Part shown: positions 1 through 8,200 of the stretch, one piece after another
How the letters are laid out: each line of letters opens with the position of its first letter
How positions within the stretch are numbered: the first letter of the stretch is position 1
Assembly: GCF_014843825.1 (NCBI RefSeq)
Contig: NZ_JHQR01000067.1
Location: 1-46,393 of the forward strand
Reading direction: 5' to 3'
Source of the DNA: Mesorhizobium silamurunense
Lineage (GTDB): Bacteria; Pseudomonadota; Alphaproteobacteria; Rhizobiales; Rhizobiaceae
Length of the DNA stretch: 46,393 nt
Notes under the pieces: generated by a model
What the model was told of the DNA's origin: nothing
Database searches by the model: none
What the model saw: only the letters and a program-made list of their open reading frames with translations
Program-made: the position numbers and the translations under genes

Positions 1-1
1 G

Positions 2-1441
2 GCCCGCGCGCGTTTCGGCATGCGCGCCAAGCGCCGGCATGGCGCCACGGTGCGCAGTTCCGGCCGCGTCTTCAACGACTGGGTCGAGCGCGCCCGCGCC
101 GATGTCGCTCTGCTCACCACAGAGCTCGCGACCGGTCCCTATCCCTATGCCGGCATCCCGTGGTTCTCGACGGCCTTCGGCCGCGACGGCGTGATCTCCG
201 GCTTGCAGATGCTGTGGCTCAATCCCGGTCTGGCGCGCGGCGTGCTGGCCTTTCTCGCCGAGCACCAGGCGACCGAGACCTCGCCCTTCATCGATTCCCA
301 GCCGGGCAAGATCATGCACGAGACGCGCAAGGGCGAGATGGCGGCGCTGCGCGAGCTTCCCTTCGGCCGCTATTATGGCGGCGTCGACACGACCCCGCTC
401 TACATTCATCTCGCCTGCGCCTATGCCGACCGCACCGGCGACATGGCCTTCATCGACACGCTCTGGCCATCGCTCAAGGCGGCCGCCGAATGGACGGAAG
501 AGGCAAGCCGGGCGACGGGTTTCGTGACTTACCAGCGCGCCGCAGAGTCTGGCCTGGCCAACCAGGGCTGGAAGGACAGTATCGACTCGGTCTTCCATGC
601 CGACGGACGTATTCCCAAAGGGCCGATCGCCCTGGTCGAGGTGCAGGGCTATGTCTTTGCCGCCTACCGGGGGCTCGCGGCGCTGGCGCGCCGCCGTGGC
701 GAGTATGCCGAGGCCGAGCATTGGGAAAACCGCGCCGAAGAAATGCGGGTTGCCGTCGAGCGCGATTTCTGGATAGACGATCTCAACTTCTACGCCCTGG
801 CCATCGACGGCGAGGGCAAGCCCTGCGAGGTCCGCACGTCCAACGCCGGTCATCTCCTCTATGTCGGGCTGCCGCAGCCGGAGCGCGCAAAGATGGTCGC
901 CGACCAACTGCTCTCGGCCTCTTTCCATTCCGGCTGGGGGTTGAGGACGCTCGCCGACGACGCGGTGTTCTTCAACCCGATGTCATACCACAACGGCTCG
1001 ATCTGGCCGCACGACACCGCGCTCTGCGGCGTCGGCCTGGTGCGCTACGGCGAGCGCGACAGCGTGGTGCGGCTGATGAGCGGCACTTTCGAGTCGGCCG
1101 TGCACTTCAACATGCGGCTGCCGGAATTGTTCTGCGGCTTCACCCGGGCGCCGGGCGAGGCGCCGATAGCCTACCCGGTCGCCTGCCTGCCGCAGGCCTG
1201 GTCGGCAGGCTCCACCTTCATGCTGATGCAGGCCTGCCTCGGTCTGGAAATCGATGGATGGCAAGGCGAGTTGCACGTCACGCGCCCGAGGCTGCCGATC
1301 GGTATCGATACACTCACGCTCCGGCATTTGACGGTCGCCGACAAATCCATCGACCTGACCTTCCAGCGGGTCGGTGACCGGGTCGTTGCCTTCCTTGCCG
1401 ACCGGCATGAAGGCATGGTCCCGCTTATCGTACGAACCTAG
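2..1441 (+). CDS. Amylo-alpha-1,6-glucosidase (glycogen-debranching type), 5' end missing
   Basis: The frame is open to the left edge, so the true start lies upstream and only the C-terminal catalytic part (about 480 residues) is visible. The sequence fits an alpha/alpha-barrel glucosidase of the GDE_C family: FSTAFGRDGVISGLQ near the start of the visible part and MSYHNGSIWPHDTALC near residue 320 are typical substrate-channel motifs. Such enzymes trim alpha-1,6 branches of glycogen or related glucans in the cytoplasm. The otsA-otsB pair follows on the same strand after a 150-bp gap that has its own promoter, so the gene is a neighbour in carbohydrate storage rather than clearly the same transcript. 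The family assignment is firm; the exact substrate is not. Confidence 0.85.
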   Translation, partial: ARARFGMRAKRRHGATVRSSGRVFNDWVERARADVALLTTELATGPYPYAGIPWFSTAFGRDGVISGLQMLWLNPGLARGVLAFLAEHQATETSPFIDSQPGKIMHETRKGEMAALRELPFGRYYGGVDTTPLYIHLACAYADRTGDMAFIDTLWPSLKAAAEWTEEASRATGFVTYQRAAESGLANQGWKDSIDSVFHADGRIPKGPIALVEVQGYVFAAYRGLAALARRRGEYAEAEHWENRAEEMRVAVERDFWIDDLNFYALAIDGEGKPCEVRTSNAGHLLYVGLPQPERAKMVADQLLSASFHSGWGLRTLADDAVFFNPMSYHNGSIWPHDTALCGVGLVRYGERDSVVRLMSGTFESAVHFNMRLPELFCGFTRAPGEAPIAYPVACLPQAWSAGSTFMLMQACLGLEIDGWQGELHVTRPRLPIGIDTLTLRHLTVADKSIDLTFQRVGDRVVAFLADRHEGMVPLIVRT

Positions 1442-1483
1442 AACAAAGGCTGGCAAGGTTACCTCCGGAAACCGAAAAATGTC

Positions 1484-1508
1484 GGAACCGATCGCAACTT
1501 TGTGCGTT
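1484..1508 (+). promoter_or_regulatory. EcfG-type general stress promoter of otsA
   Basis: GGAAC at 1484-1488 is followed after exactly 16 bases by CGTT at 1505-1508. This matches the alphaproteobacterial EcfG/RpoE2 consensus (GGAAC, 16-17 bases, CGTT). It lies about 85 bp before the chosen otsA start. Trehalose synthesis is a known target of the PhyR-EcfG general stress response in rhizobia, so site and gene agree. Confidence 0.75.
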
Positions 1509-1591
1509 GCAAACTGGTACCGGCCTACCGGTCCGCAGCCGGCAAGAACGAAAAACAAAATAGCGGACAGCCTGAGGCAACCTGGCATTCA

Positions 1592-3382
1592 ATGACACAG
1601 TACGGCGTCGACCTCTTGTGGGTCCTTATCCTAGCGAGTCTCGGACTTTCCGCTCTCGCGATCTTCGTTTCAGTATCCAGGCACCGTCATCAGCATTCGA
1701 AGGCTGTAAACTCGCCCACTTCGGGTGACGACGTCGCGTCGGAAGCCGCGCGCAAGGTATTGCGCGAATTCGAGAAGAACGGGCAGTCGGTTGACGCCGC
1801 CCTCGTCACCTGGTCACCGGAGACGCTGCGCAAGATCCTCGCCGAGGATCTGCCGGACGCGCAGGTCCTCATCGTCTCCAACCGCGAGCCTTACATCCAT
1901 AACGAAAAGAACGGTGACATCGAACTGGTCGTGCCGGCGAGCGGACTGGTTTCGGCGCTGGAGCCGATCACGCGCGCCTGCGCCGGCACCTGGATCGCCT
2001 ATGGCGGCGGAAGCGCAGATCGCCAAATGGTCGACAGGGACGACCGAGTGCAAGTGCCGCCCGAAAATCCATCCTATGCACTGCGCAGGGTCTGGCTGAC
2101 CGAAGAGGAATATCAAGGCTACTATCTCGGCTTCGCCAATGAAGGGCTGTGGCCGCTCTGCCATATCGCCTTTACCCGACCGACCTTCCGCGAGTCGGAC
2201 TGGGAGGCCTATGAGGCCGTCAACCGCAAATTCGCCGACACGGTGGTTGCCGAGGCCCGCAACGAACGACCGATCGTGCTGGTCCAGGATTACCATTTCG
2301 CGCTTTTGCCGCGCATGATCCGCGAACGCCTGCCGGAAGCGATCGTCATCACCTTCTGGCACATCCCGTGGCCGAACTCGGAAGTGTTCAGCATCTGCCC
2401 GTGGCGTGAGCGCATTCTCGACGGGTTGCTGGGCAGCTCGATCATCGGCTTCCACACCCAGTTCCATGCCAACAACTTCACCGAGAGCGTCGACCGCTTC
2501 ATGGAGAGCCGGATCGAGCGGGCGGATGCTGCCATATCCTACGGCGGCCAGACGACGCTGGTGCATGCTTATCCGATTTCGATCGAATGGCCTGTCGAAC
2601 TCCTGAACAGGCTGCCGCCGGTCGAGGAATGCCGCCAGAGCATCCGCGAGCGGTTCGGCATTCCGGCGGATGCCAAGCTGTGCATCGGCGTCGAGCGCCT
2701 CGACTACACCAAGGGCATCCTCGACCGCTTCCATGCGCTGGAGGAGCTGTTCATTCGCTACCCCGAAATGATCGGCAAAGTGGTTTTCCTGCAGATCGCA
2801 GCGCCCAGCCGGGGCACGTTGCCGGCCTATAAGCAGCTGCATGACGAATGCCAGCGCCTCGCCGAGGAACTCAACGAGCGCTATGGCAGTGGGAGCTATC
2901 GCCCGGTCGTGCTCGTGGCCGAGCATCACTCGCAGAAGGACGTCTACAAGATCTACCGCGCGGCCGACATCTGCCTGGTCACCAGCCTGCATGACGGCAT
3001 GAACCTCGTGGCCAAGGAATTCGTCGCCGCGCGCGACGATGAAGAGGGCGTGCTTCTGCTCAGCACGTTTGCCGGCGCCTCGCGCGAATTGCTCGAGGCG
3101 CTGATCGTCAATCCTTACGACGCCGCTATGATGAGCGAAGCCATGCGGCAGGCGCTGATCATGGGACCCGACGAGCAGCGCGAGCGCATGCGGCGCATGC
3201 GTGAGATCGTGCGCGACAACAACGTCTATCGCTGGGCCGGCAGCATGCTGCTCGACGCGGCGCGGCTGAGGAAGCGCGGCGAGCTCGACCGGGTCACCGC
3301 ATTATCCGAACGGCCGGCGAACGCCAACGGCGACAATGTCGTCTCCATATTCGAACGCAAACAGGCAGCCGGATACCGATGA
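1592..3382 (+). CDS. otsA: Trehalose-6-phosphate synthase, membrane-anchored form
   Basis: A GT20 enzyme that joins UDP-glucose (or another NDP-glucose) and glucose-6-phosphate to trehalose-6-phosphate. With the ATG at 1592 it has 596 residues, longer than the usual 450-480. The extra N-terminus has a hydrophobic segment at about residues 7-27 followed by a His/Arg-rich stretch, so it may be tethered to the inner membrane. Family motifs are clear: [10 protein letters not shown] near residue 93, [10 protein letters not shown] near 256, [10 protein letters not shown] near 366 and [13 protein letters not shown] near 464. An in-frame ATG at 1502 falls inside the EcfG promoter and is therefore rejected. 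A GAGG 15 bases before 1592 is a weak ribosome site. The stop overlaps the otsB start as ATGA, so the two are translationally coupled. Confidence 0.93.
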   Translation: MTQYGVDLLWVLILASLGLSALAIFVSVSRHRHQHSKAVNSPTSGDDVASEAARKVLREFEKNGQSVDAALVTWSPETLRKILAEDLPDAQVLIVSNREPYIHNEKNGDIELVVPASGLVSALEPITRACAGTWIAYGGGSADRQMVDRDDRVQVPPENPSYALRRVWLTEEEYQGYYLGFANEGLWPLCHIAFTRPTFRESDWEAYEAVNRKFADTVVAEARNERPIVLVQDYHFALLPRMIRERLPEAIVITFWHIPWPNSEVFSICPWRERILDGLLGSSIIGFHTQFHANNFTESVDRFMESRIERADAAISYGGQTTLVHAYPISIEWPVELLNRLPPVEECRQSIRERFGIPADAKLCIGVERLDYTKGILDRFHALEELFIRYPEMIGKVVFLQIAAPSRGTLPAYKQLHDECQRLAEELNERYGSGSYRPVVLVAEHHSQKDVYKIYRAADICLVTSLHDGMNLVAKEFVAARDDEEGVLLLSTFAGASRELLEALIVNPYDAAMMSEAMRQALIMGPDEQRERMRRMREIVRDNNVYRWAGSMLLDAARLRKRGELDRVTALSERPANANGDNVVSIFERKQAAGYR

Positions 3383-4161
3383 ATATTCAGACAGATTTGA
3401 CGCCGCGCCTTCCCGACGGCCGGTGGGCGCTCTTCCTCGACATTGACGGCACCTTGCTGGAGCATGCCGCACATCCGGATAGCGTGTCGGTCAGCGACGA
3501 CCTGCGGCTCCTTCTGGAGACGGTCGAGCGCCGGCTGGACGGCGCGCTGGCCTTCATCACCGGCCGTTCGATCGCGGCAGTCGACGGACTGTTCGAGCCC
3601 TTGAAGCTGCGGATCGCCGGTCTCTACGGGCTGGAGCACAGGCTGACACCGGACGGGCAAATCGGGGCCGCCGACGAGCCGGCGGATATGGCCGCACTTG
3701 CCGACGAGATCGAGCTGGAGCTGGCAAGCCAGGCCGTCTATGTCGAGCGCAAGGGCCCGGTGCTGGCCATTCACACAAGGGCGGCGCCGCATTTGCTCAC
3801 CCGCGCGACGGAACTGGTCGAGGCGGCACTTGCCCGGCTGCCGCAAGGCTACCGCGTGATCGCCGGCAATGCAGGTGTCGAGCTGATGCCGCTGGAGGCG
3901 GCCAAGGGTGCCGCGATCCGGCGCTTCATGCAGCTCGATCCCTTCACCGGCCGGCGCCCGGTCTTTCTCGGCGACGACACGTCCGACGAAAACGGCTTTG
4001 AGACTGTCAATGCCGCGGGCGGGATCTCGATCCGCGTGAAACCGCAGGGCGAGACCACGGCACGTTTCGCCATTGCCGATGTCGCGGGCGCGATCGCCTG
4101 GCTTGAAGCCAATTTCGGTGGCGGCGCCGGACAGGCGAACCGCGACGATCTCGTTGCCTAG
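3379..4161 (+). CDS. otsB: Trehalose-6-phosphate phosphatase
   Basis: A HAD-superfamily phosphatase of 260 residues, a normal length for OtsB. It removes phosphate from trehalose-6-phosphate to give the stress solute trehalose in the cytoplasm. The nucleophile motif LFLDIDGTLLEH (Asp21, Asp23) and the distal metal motif FLGDDTSDENGFE near residue 195 are both intact. The start codon overlaps the otsA stop (ATGA), which indicates an otsAB operon driven by the EcfG-type promoter in front of otsA. Confidence 0.94.
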   Translation: MNIQTDLTPRLPDGRWALFLDIDGTLLEHAAHPDSVSVSDDLRLLLETVERRLDGALAFITGRSIAAVDGLFEPLKLRIAGLYGLEHRLTPDGQIGAADEPADMAALADEIELELASQAVYVERKGPVLAIHTRAAPHLLTRATELVEAALARLPQGYRVIAGNAGVELMPLEAAKGAAIRRFMQLDPFTGRRPVFLGDDTSDENGFETVNAAGGISIRVKPQGETTARFAIADVAGAIAWLEANFGGGAGQANRDDLVA

Positions 4162-4179
4162 AGCAATTCGAGGTGCGCG

Positions 4180-4207
4180 AAAACGGCCCCGCTACGGGAA
4201 CCGTTTT
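4180..4207. terminator. Hairpin after otsB, possible terminator or repeat remnant
   Basis: AAAACGG at 4180-4186 pairs with CCGTTTT at 4201-4207 around a GC-rich loop, 19 bases after the otsB stop and just before the 3' end of the opposing gene. The T-run at the end fits a bidirectional terminator between convergent genes. The preceding GAGCAATTC also resembles a common rhizobial intergenic repeat, so it may be a repeat that doubles as a terminator. Confidence 0.45.
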
Positions 4208-4226
4208 ACACAAGACTGCAAAGCGG

Positions 4227-4532
4227 CTACTTGCTGCCGCCGTTCTCCTTAACGCTGCTGCAGAACTCCGGATGGCTGTTGGCTGCGTTGGCATTCTTGG
4301 CCTCATCCGCGCAAGCAGTCATCATCGCGGTCTGGTCTTCCGGCGACAATGCCTTCCACGCCTTTGTGAAGGCATCCTTACTGACCATCGTCTTCATGCT
4401 GGAGTCTGTGTAGAAGGGTTGCATTTTGGCCGGGTCGTCGAGTGCTGACGTACCGGTCTGTCCGGCGGCGAGAGCCGAGCCGGCGACCATCGAAAGCGCC
4501 ATGGCGCCGAAGCAGATCATCTTGATGTTCAT
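4227..4532 (-). CDS. Small exported protein of unknown function, stress-promoter controlled
   Basis: A 101-residue protein that I cannot assign to a characterised family. It starts with a clear Sec signal peptide (hydrophobic residues 4-20, cleavage likely after SALA at 22), so the mature protein of about 79 residues should be periplasmic or secreted. The mature part is polar and has two cysteines (Cys74, Cys91) that could form one disulfide. An AGGAGG ribosome site at 4541-4546 sits 8 bases before the ATG and confirms the start. A perfect EcfG-type promoter lies about 50 bp upstream, which makes it a probable member of the general stress regulon, like otsAB on the opposite strand. Confidence 0.85.
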   Translation of the reverse strand: MNIKMICFGAMALSMVAGSALAAGQTGTSALDDPAKMQPFYTDSSMKTMVSKDAFTKAWKALSPEDQTAMMTACADEAKNANAANSHPEFCSSVKENGGSK

Positions 4533-4582
4533 AACATAGACCTCCTGTTTCTCCGGATCGTTCGAGAAACGATCATGTTACC

Positions 4583-4607
4583 AACGGAAGGTCTGGATCA
4601 AAGTTCC
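4583..4607 (-). promoter_or_regulatory. EcfG-type general stress promoter of the small exported protein
   Basis: On the minus strand GGAAC (4607-4603) is followed after 16 bases by CGTT (4586-4583), the same spacing as the otsA promoter. The predicted transcript start near 4576 leaves a leader of about 44 bases with a strong AGGAGG site. Confidence 0.75.
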
Positions 4608-4757
4608 TCCATTCCCATGCAGTGCAGAAAAAGTTTCTGAAACAAACGTGCCCACGAGAGCCGAAACTTTTCCGTCATCCGCCGTTAGGTTTGGTTGCAC
4701 TACGCCGGGACGCAATCACTAGCAGGAACGCTGCCGTTTCCAGGTGACAAGGCGCGA

Positions 4758-5789
4758 TCAGTTCCTGTCGACCGGCTTGGAGCGCATCCGGGAAACGGTC
4801 TCGCGCTCGGCGCGTTTGGAGCGCATCGGCGGCAGGCCGCGATCCACGAGGTCCATGTCTTCCAGCACCATGTCGCCCATGCGCTTGAAGGCGACGTCGA
4901 GCGCGCCGGCGCGGTGGGCCGAGCGCAGGAAGCCGGGGAGGGCGCGCACCGGATGCTTTTTTGCCAGCGGCTCTTCCGGGAAGACGTCGCTCGCGGCAAC
5001 GATATGGCCGCTTCGCACGGCCTCCATCAAGGCCGGGAAATCGACGACGCCAGCGCGGCTTAGCAGGATGAAGGCAGCCCCTTTGCGCATTTTCGCGAAG
5101 GCGTCGGCGCCGAGAAAACCCTGGTTCTCGCTGGTCACCGAAGCGACGACGAAGACGAAATCGCTTTCCGACAGCACCTTGTCGAGCGAGGCCGGCTCGA
5201 CGCCATGCTCGACCAGGACGGAAGGCGGCAGCCACGGATCGAAGACCCTGGTGCGGGTGCGGAAGCCGGTCAGCAGGCGATTGAGCGCGCGGCCGAGATC
5301 GCCGAAGCCGATGATGCCGACATCGGCGCCGGAGAGGAGACGCGCCGTCTGGTTGCCGTCGCCTCCCCACAGTTCCTTGCCTTGCCGGAAGGCGAGGTCG
5401 GCATCGACGATGTCGCGCGCCAGGTTGAGCGCCATGGCAAGACCCAGTTCGGCGACCGGCTCGGCGAAGACCAGGCCGGTGGTGACGACGTGGATGCCGC
5501 GGGCAAACAGCGTCTCATAGGGCATGTTGTTGATGAGATTGGTCTCGACGTTGAAGATGCAGCGCAGCGCCGTCATCTTGTCCAGCGTCTCCGGCGCTAT
5601 CGGCGGCTGGCCGACGATGTAGCGCGCCTCGGCCAGTATATCAGGCGGCAACCCAGCGACGCCTTCGGGCGTTGTCTCGACGATGCGATATTTCCTGCGA
5701 AACAGCGCCAACTGCGGCGGCGTGAAGATCAGGTCGAGCGTGCGCGGTTCGGGCGCGCTGATCACCAGCGGCAGGGCCTTGTCGGACAT
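4758..5789 (-). CDS. D-isomer-specific 2-hydroxyacid dehydrogenase family protein
   Basis: A 343-residue NAD(P)-dependent oxidoreductase, usual length for the family (phosphoglycerate/hydroxypyruvate reductase type). The Rossmann motif GIIGFGDLGRA is at residues 158-168, the conserved LLSRAGVVD segment near 240 and the catalytic His in RSAHRAG near 291. These enzymes reduce 2-oxoacids or oxidise D-2-hydroxyacids in the cytoplasm. The gene is divergent from the LacI regulator at 5935 and shares a 145-bp region with operator-like repeats, so it probably belongs to the same sugar or sugar-acid pathway as the ABC importer and epimerase beyond the regulator. The substrate cannot be read from sequence. 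Confidence 0.88.
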   Translation of the reverse strand: MSDKALPLVISAPEPRTLDLIFTPPQLALFRRKYRIVETTPEGVAGLPPDILAEARYIVGQPPIAPETLDKMTALRCIFNVETNLINNMPYETLFARGIHVVTTGLVFAEPVAELGLAMALNLARDIVDADLAFRQGKELWGGDGNQTARLLSGADVGIIGFGDLGRALNRLLTGFRTRTRVFDPWLPPSVLVEHGVEPASLDKVLSESDFVFVVASVTSENQGFLGADAFAKMRKGAAFILLSRAGVVDFPALMEAVRSGHIVAASDVFPEEPLAKKHPVRALPGFLRSAHRAGALDVAFKRMGDMVLEDMDLVDRGLPPMRSKRAERETVSRMRSKPVDRN

Positions 5790-5848
5790 CGTTTATCCTC
5801 CCAGTGCGATTGGATCGCGTCAATCAGATTTGCGTTCTTTACTCAGGA

Positions 5849-5889
5849 TTAAACGATTTACAACTGCGAAAAATCGATTTATCGAATTA
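5849..5889. promoter_or_regulatory. Probable tandem LacI-type operators in a divergent promoter
   Basis: A perfect palindrome AAATCGATTT (5871-5880) has the central CG typical of LacI-family operators. A close copy, TAAACGATTT, lies at 5850-5859, and the shared heptamer CGATTTA recurs at exactly 21 bp (5854 and 5875), two helical turns. A third related core, TTATCGAATTAA, overlaps at 5879-5890. The sites sit between the divergent dehydrogenase and LacI genes, as expected for autoregulation plus control of the neighbour. Confidence 0.6.
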
Positions 5890-5934
5890 AACTAGAAAGG
5901 CAGCAAGCGGCTGTCTGCCCTCAGGAGGCGGTCA

Positions 5935-7008
5935 ATGGCGCAACAGGAAGTCCAGCGGCAACGTCCGTCGATCCACGATGTGGCAAGCCATGCCGGCGTG
6001 TCCGCCGCGACCGTCTCCAAGGTGCTGGCCGGCGTCACCACGGTTAAGCCGGAAAACGCGCAGCGCGTCCTCGATGCCGTCGAGCTTCTGGGCTACCGCG
6101 TCGACCCGCTCGCTTCCGACATGCGGCGGGCCAAGCGCCGCATCATCGGCGCCATCATGCCGGAATTCGAAAGCGAGTTCTTCGGCCAGATGGTGAGCGA
6201 GCTCGAAGGCTTCGCCGAGCAGCGCGGCTATACGCTTGTCGCCGCTTCCAGCCGTGAATCGGAAGCGCGCGAGAAAGAGATCCTTGCCCGCATGCATGAC
6301 TGGCGCGTCGCCGGCGTCGTGCTGGCGCCGGTGCGCAACGAGCACGGGCCAGCGGCCGGTTTCATGAAGGCGAACGGCATGACCGGCGTGCTGATCGACC
6401 GCGTGCTTGCCGACGACGCCTTCGACACGGTTTCGGCCGATAGCGCGGCGGCAAGCGCTGAAGTGGCGCGCGCGCTTGTCGGCCAAGGCCACCGCCACAT
6501 CCTTGTCGTCGGCCTCGGCCAGCAGGCGGCGACGGTGCGCGCCCGTCTCGAGGGGTTCCGCAACACGGCGCTCGATCTCGCGCCGGATGTCCGTATCGAC
6601 GTCGTGCTTTGCGAAAGCGACGTCGAGCCGTTGCGGACGCTGCTTCGCGACTATTTCAGCAAGCGGGAAGCCGGCGGCGACCGGCCGACGGCGGTCTATT
6701 CGCTCTTCCTCAAGGGCACGCTGGTGGCGCTGTCGGAATTCCGGCGGCGCGGCTGGCATTGCCCCAACGACATCTCGCTGGTCGGCTTCGACGACGCCGA
6801 ATGGATGCAGGTGACCTGGCCGGCGATCGCCGCGGTGGTGCAGCCGGTGCGCGAGATCGCCGGCAACGCGATGGAGGTCTTGTTTCGCAGGATCGAAGGC
6901 GAGGGGGGGCCGCCGAGGGCGCGGCTCGAGCCTTGCAAGGTGTTAATGCGGGAATCCGTTGGCTCGCCAGGCAGCGTCCCGCATTCCGGGGGAGGAGACC
7001 GACAATAG
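5935..7008 (+). CDS. LacI-family transcriptional regulator
   Basis: A 357-residue regulator with the N-terminal LacI helix-turn-helix (IHDVASHAGVSAATVSKVL, residues 13-31) and hinge helix, followed by a periplasmic-binding-protein-like sugar sensor domain. AGGAGG at 5923-5928 supports the ATG at 5935. It is divergent from the 2-hydroxyacid dehydrogenase and followed after 76 bp by a ribose-type ABC importer operon, so it most likely represses both units until a sugar or sugar derivative binds. The operator-like repeats immediately upstream suggest autoregulation. Confidence 0.93.
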   Translation: MAQQEVQRQRPSIHDVASHAGVSAATVSKVLAGVTTVKPENAQRVLDAVELLGYRVDPLASDMRRAKRRIIGAIMPEFESEFFGQMVSELEGFAEQRGYTLVAASSRESEAREKEILARMHDWRVAGVVLAPVRNEHGPAAGFMKANGMTGVLIDRVLADDAFDTVSADSAAASAEVARALVGQGHRHILVVGLGQQAATVRARLEGFRNTALDLAPDVRIDVVLCESDVEPLRTLLRDYFSKREAGGDRPTAVYSLFLKGTLVALSEFRRRGWHCPNDISLVGFDDAEWMQVTWPAIAAVVQPVREIAGNAMEVLFRRIEGEGGPPRARLEPCKVLMRESVGSPGSVPHSGGGDRQ

Positions 7009-7084
7009 CCCCCATTGTCGACAACGGAAGAAGGGCGCCGGCCCTGGCCGCGGCATCCGGCGCAAACAACAAACGGAGGATGGA

Positions 7085-8074
7085 ATGACATCGCTTTTCC
7101 CAAAGTTGAATCGATTTACTCTGGCATTGGGCGTGGCTCTGGCATTTTCGGCCATCGGTGTCGCCAAGGCCGAGGACGGCGAATATGGCGTGCTGATGAA
7201 GACGCTGGCCAATCCGTTCTGGGGCGCGATGGCCCAGGGCGTCGCGGATGGCGCCAAGGAAGCCGGCGTGAAGTATTTCCAGCAGGCGGCCGAAAGCGAC
7301 CAGGCGGCCGAGCCGCAGCTCAACCTCTGCAACACGATGCTCGAGCGCAAGCCGGTGGCGATGATCACCGCCGCCATCAACTCGACCAACCTTTTGCCCT
7401 GCCTGAAGTCGGCGCAGGACGCCGGCATCAAGATCGTCGACCTCGACAATAATCTCGACCAAGCGGTGCTCGACAAGGAAGGCGTCAAGGTCACCTTCCA
7501 CATCGGTTCCGACAATGTGGCGGCCGGCGCGCAAGGAGCGGAATACCTCGTCTCCAAGCTCGGCAAGGACGCCAAGGGTCCGGTGCTTGTGATCGAGGGT
7601 CTCTCCGGCAACATCACCGGCGAGAAGCGCGCCAAGGGCTTTGCCGACAAGCTCAAGGAACTGGCACCGGGGCTGCAGATTGTCGCCTCACTGCCGGGCG
7701 ACTGGGATCGCGGCAAGGCGGCCTCGATCGCCACCGACACGCTGACGGCGCATCCCGATCTCGTCGCCATCTTCTGCGCCAATGACGGCATGGCGCTGGG
7801 CGCGGTGGAATCGGTCTATGCGGCAGGCAAAGGCCAGCAGGTGACGATGATCGGCGTCGACGGCAATGTCGATGCGGTGAAGTCGATCAAGGAAGGCCGG
7901 CTCAACGCCTCCGTCGCGCAGCTTCCCTATCTCGTCGGCAAGCAGGCGGTGGAGAACGTCAAGAAGGCGCTGGCCGGCGAGAAGGTCGAAGAGAGCATCG
8001 CCGTGCCCACCCTGGTGCTGACCAAGGATGTGCTCGACGCCGGCAAGGAGCCGATGCTGCAGTATGTGAAGTAG
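7085..8074 (+). CDS. Sugar ABC transporter substrate-binding protein (RbsB/FrcB type)
   Basis: A 329-residue periplasmic binding protein of the Peripla_BP_4 family that captures a sugar for the importer encoded downstream. A Sec signal peptide covers about residues 1-28 (cleavage near VAKA). Motifs such as LMKTLANPFWGAM and FCANDGMALGA are typical of ribose, allose and fructose binders. The start at 7085 is chosen because of GGAGGA at 7075-7080 and because it places the signal peptide at the N-terminus; the open frame runs further upstream but encodes only a charged tail. It is the first gene of the importer set, separated from the permease by a 126-bp repeat-bearing gap. Confidence 0.92.
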   Translation: MTSLFPKLNRFTLALGVALAFSAIGVAKAEDGEYGVLMKTLANPFWGAMAQGVADGAKEAGVKYFQQAAESDQAAEPQLNLCNTMLERKPVAMITAAINSTNLLPCLKSAQDAGIKIVDLDNNLDQAVLDKEGVKVTFHIGSDNVAAGAQGAEYLVSKLGKDAKGPVLVIEGLSGNITGEKRAKGFADKLKELAPGLQIVASLPGDWDRGKAASIATDTLTAHPDLVAIFCANDGMALGAVESVYAAGKGQQVTMIGVDGNVDAVKSIKEGRLNASVAQLPYLVGKQAVENVKKALAGEKVEESIAVPTLVLTKDVLDAGKEPMLQYVK

Positions 8075-8077
8075 GAA

Positions 8078-8170
8078 GGGAATAGGCAGTAGGCAGTAGG
8101 GCAAGAGGCATGTCCTGCCCCTCAGACCGCGTCACACTCCTTACCTGCTGCCCTACTGCCTAATCCCTAC
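8078..8170. repeat. Inverted repeat region between binding protein and permease genes
   Basis: TAGGCAGTAGGGCA at 8090-8103 is perfectly repeated in inverted form at 8149-8162, with 45 bases between. The left arm also contains a 7-base tandem (AGGCAGT at 8084 and 8091), and the match extends imperfectly outwards with GGGAATAGG against the inverted copy. It probably folds in the mRNA and may reduce permease expression relative to the binding protein. It looks like a dispersed rhizobial intergenic repeat rather than a classical terminator. Confidence 0.6.
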
Positions 8171-8200
8171 TGCCTTACCCCCTATCCGAAGGGCAAAAAC

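Noticed and set aside
1814..2992. Long minus-strand open frame opposite otsA (392 codons)
   Set aside because: It lies antisense to a clear otsA gene, has no recognisable domain or ribosome site, and long antisense frames are common in GC-rich DNA.
8078..8170. Rho-independent terminator
   Set aside because: The arms are 45 bases apart and no T-run follows; it is better described as a repeat.
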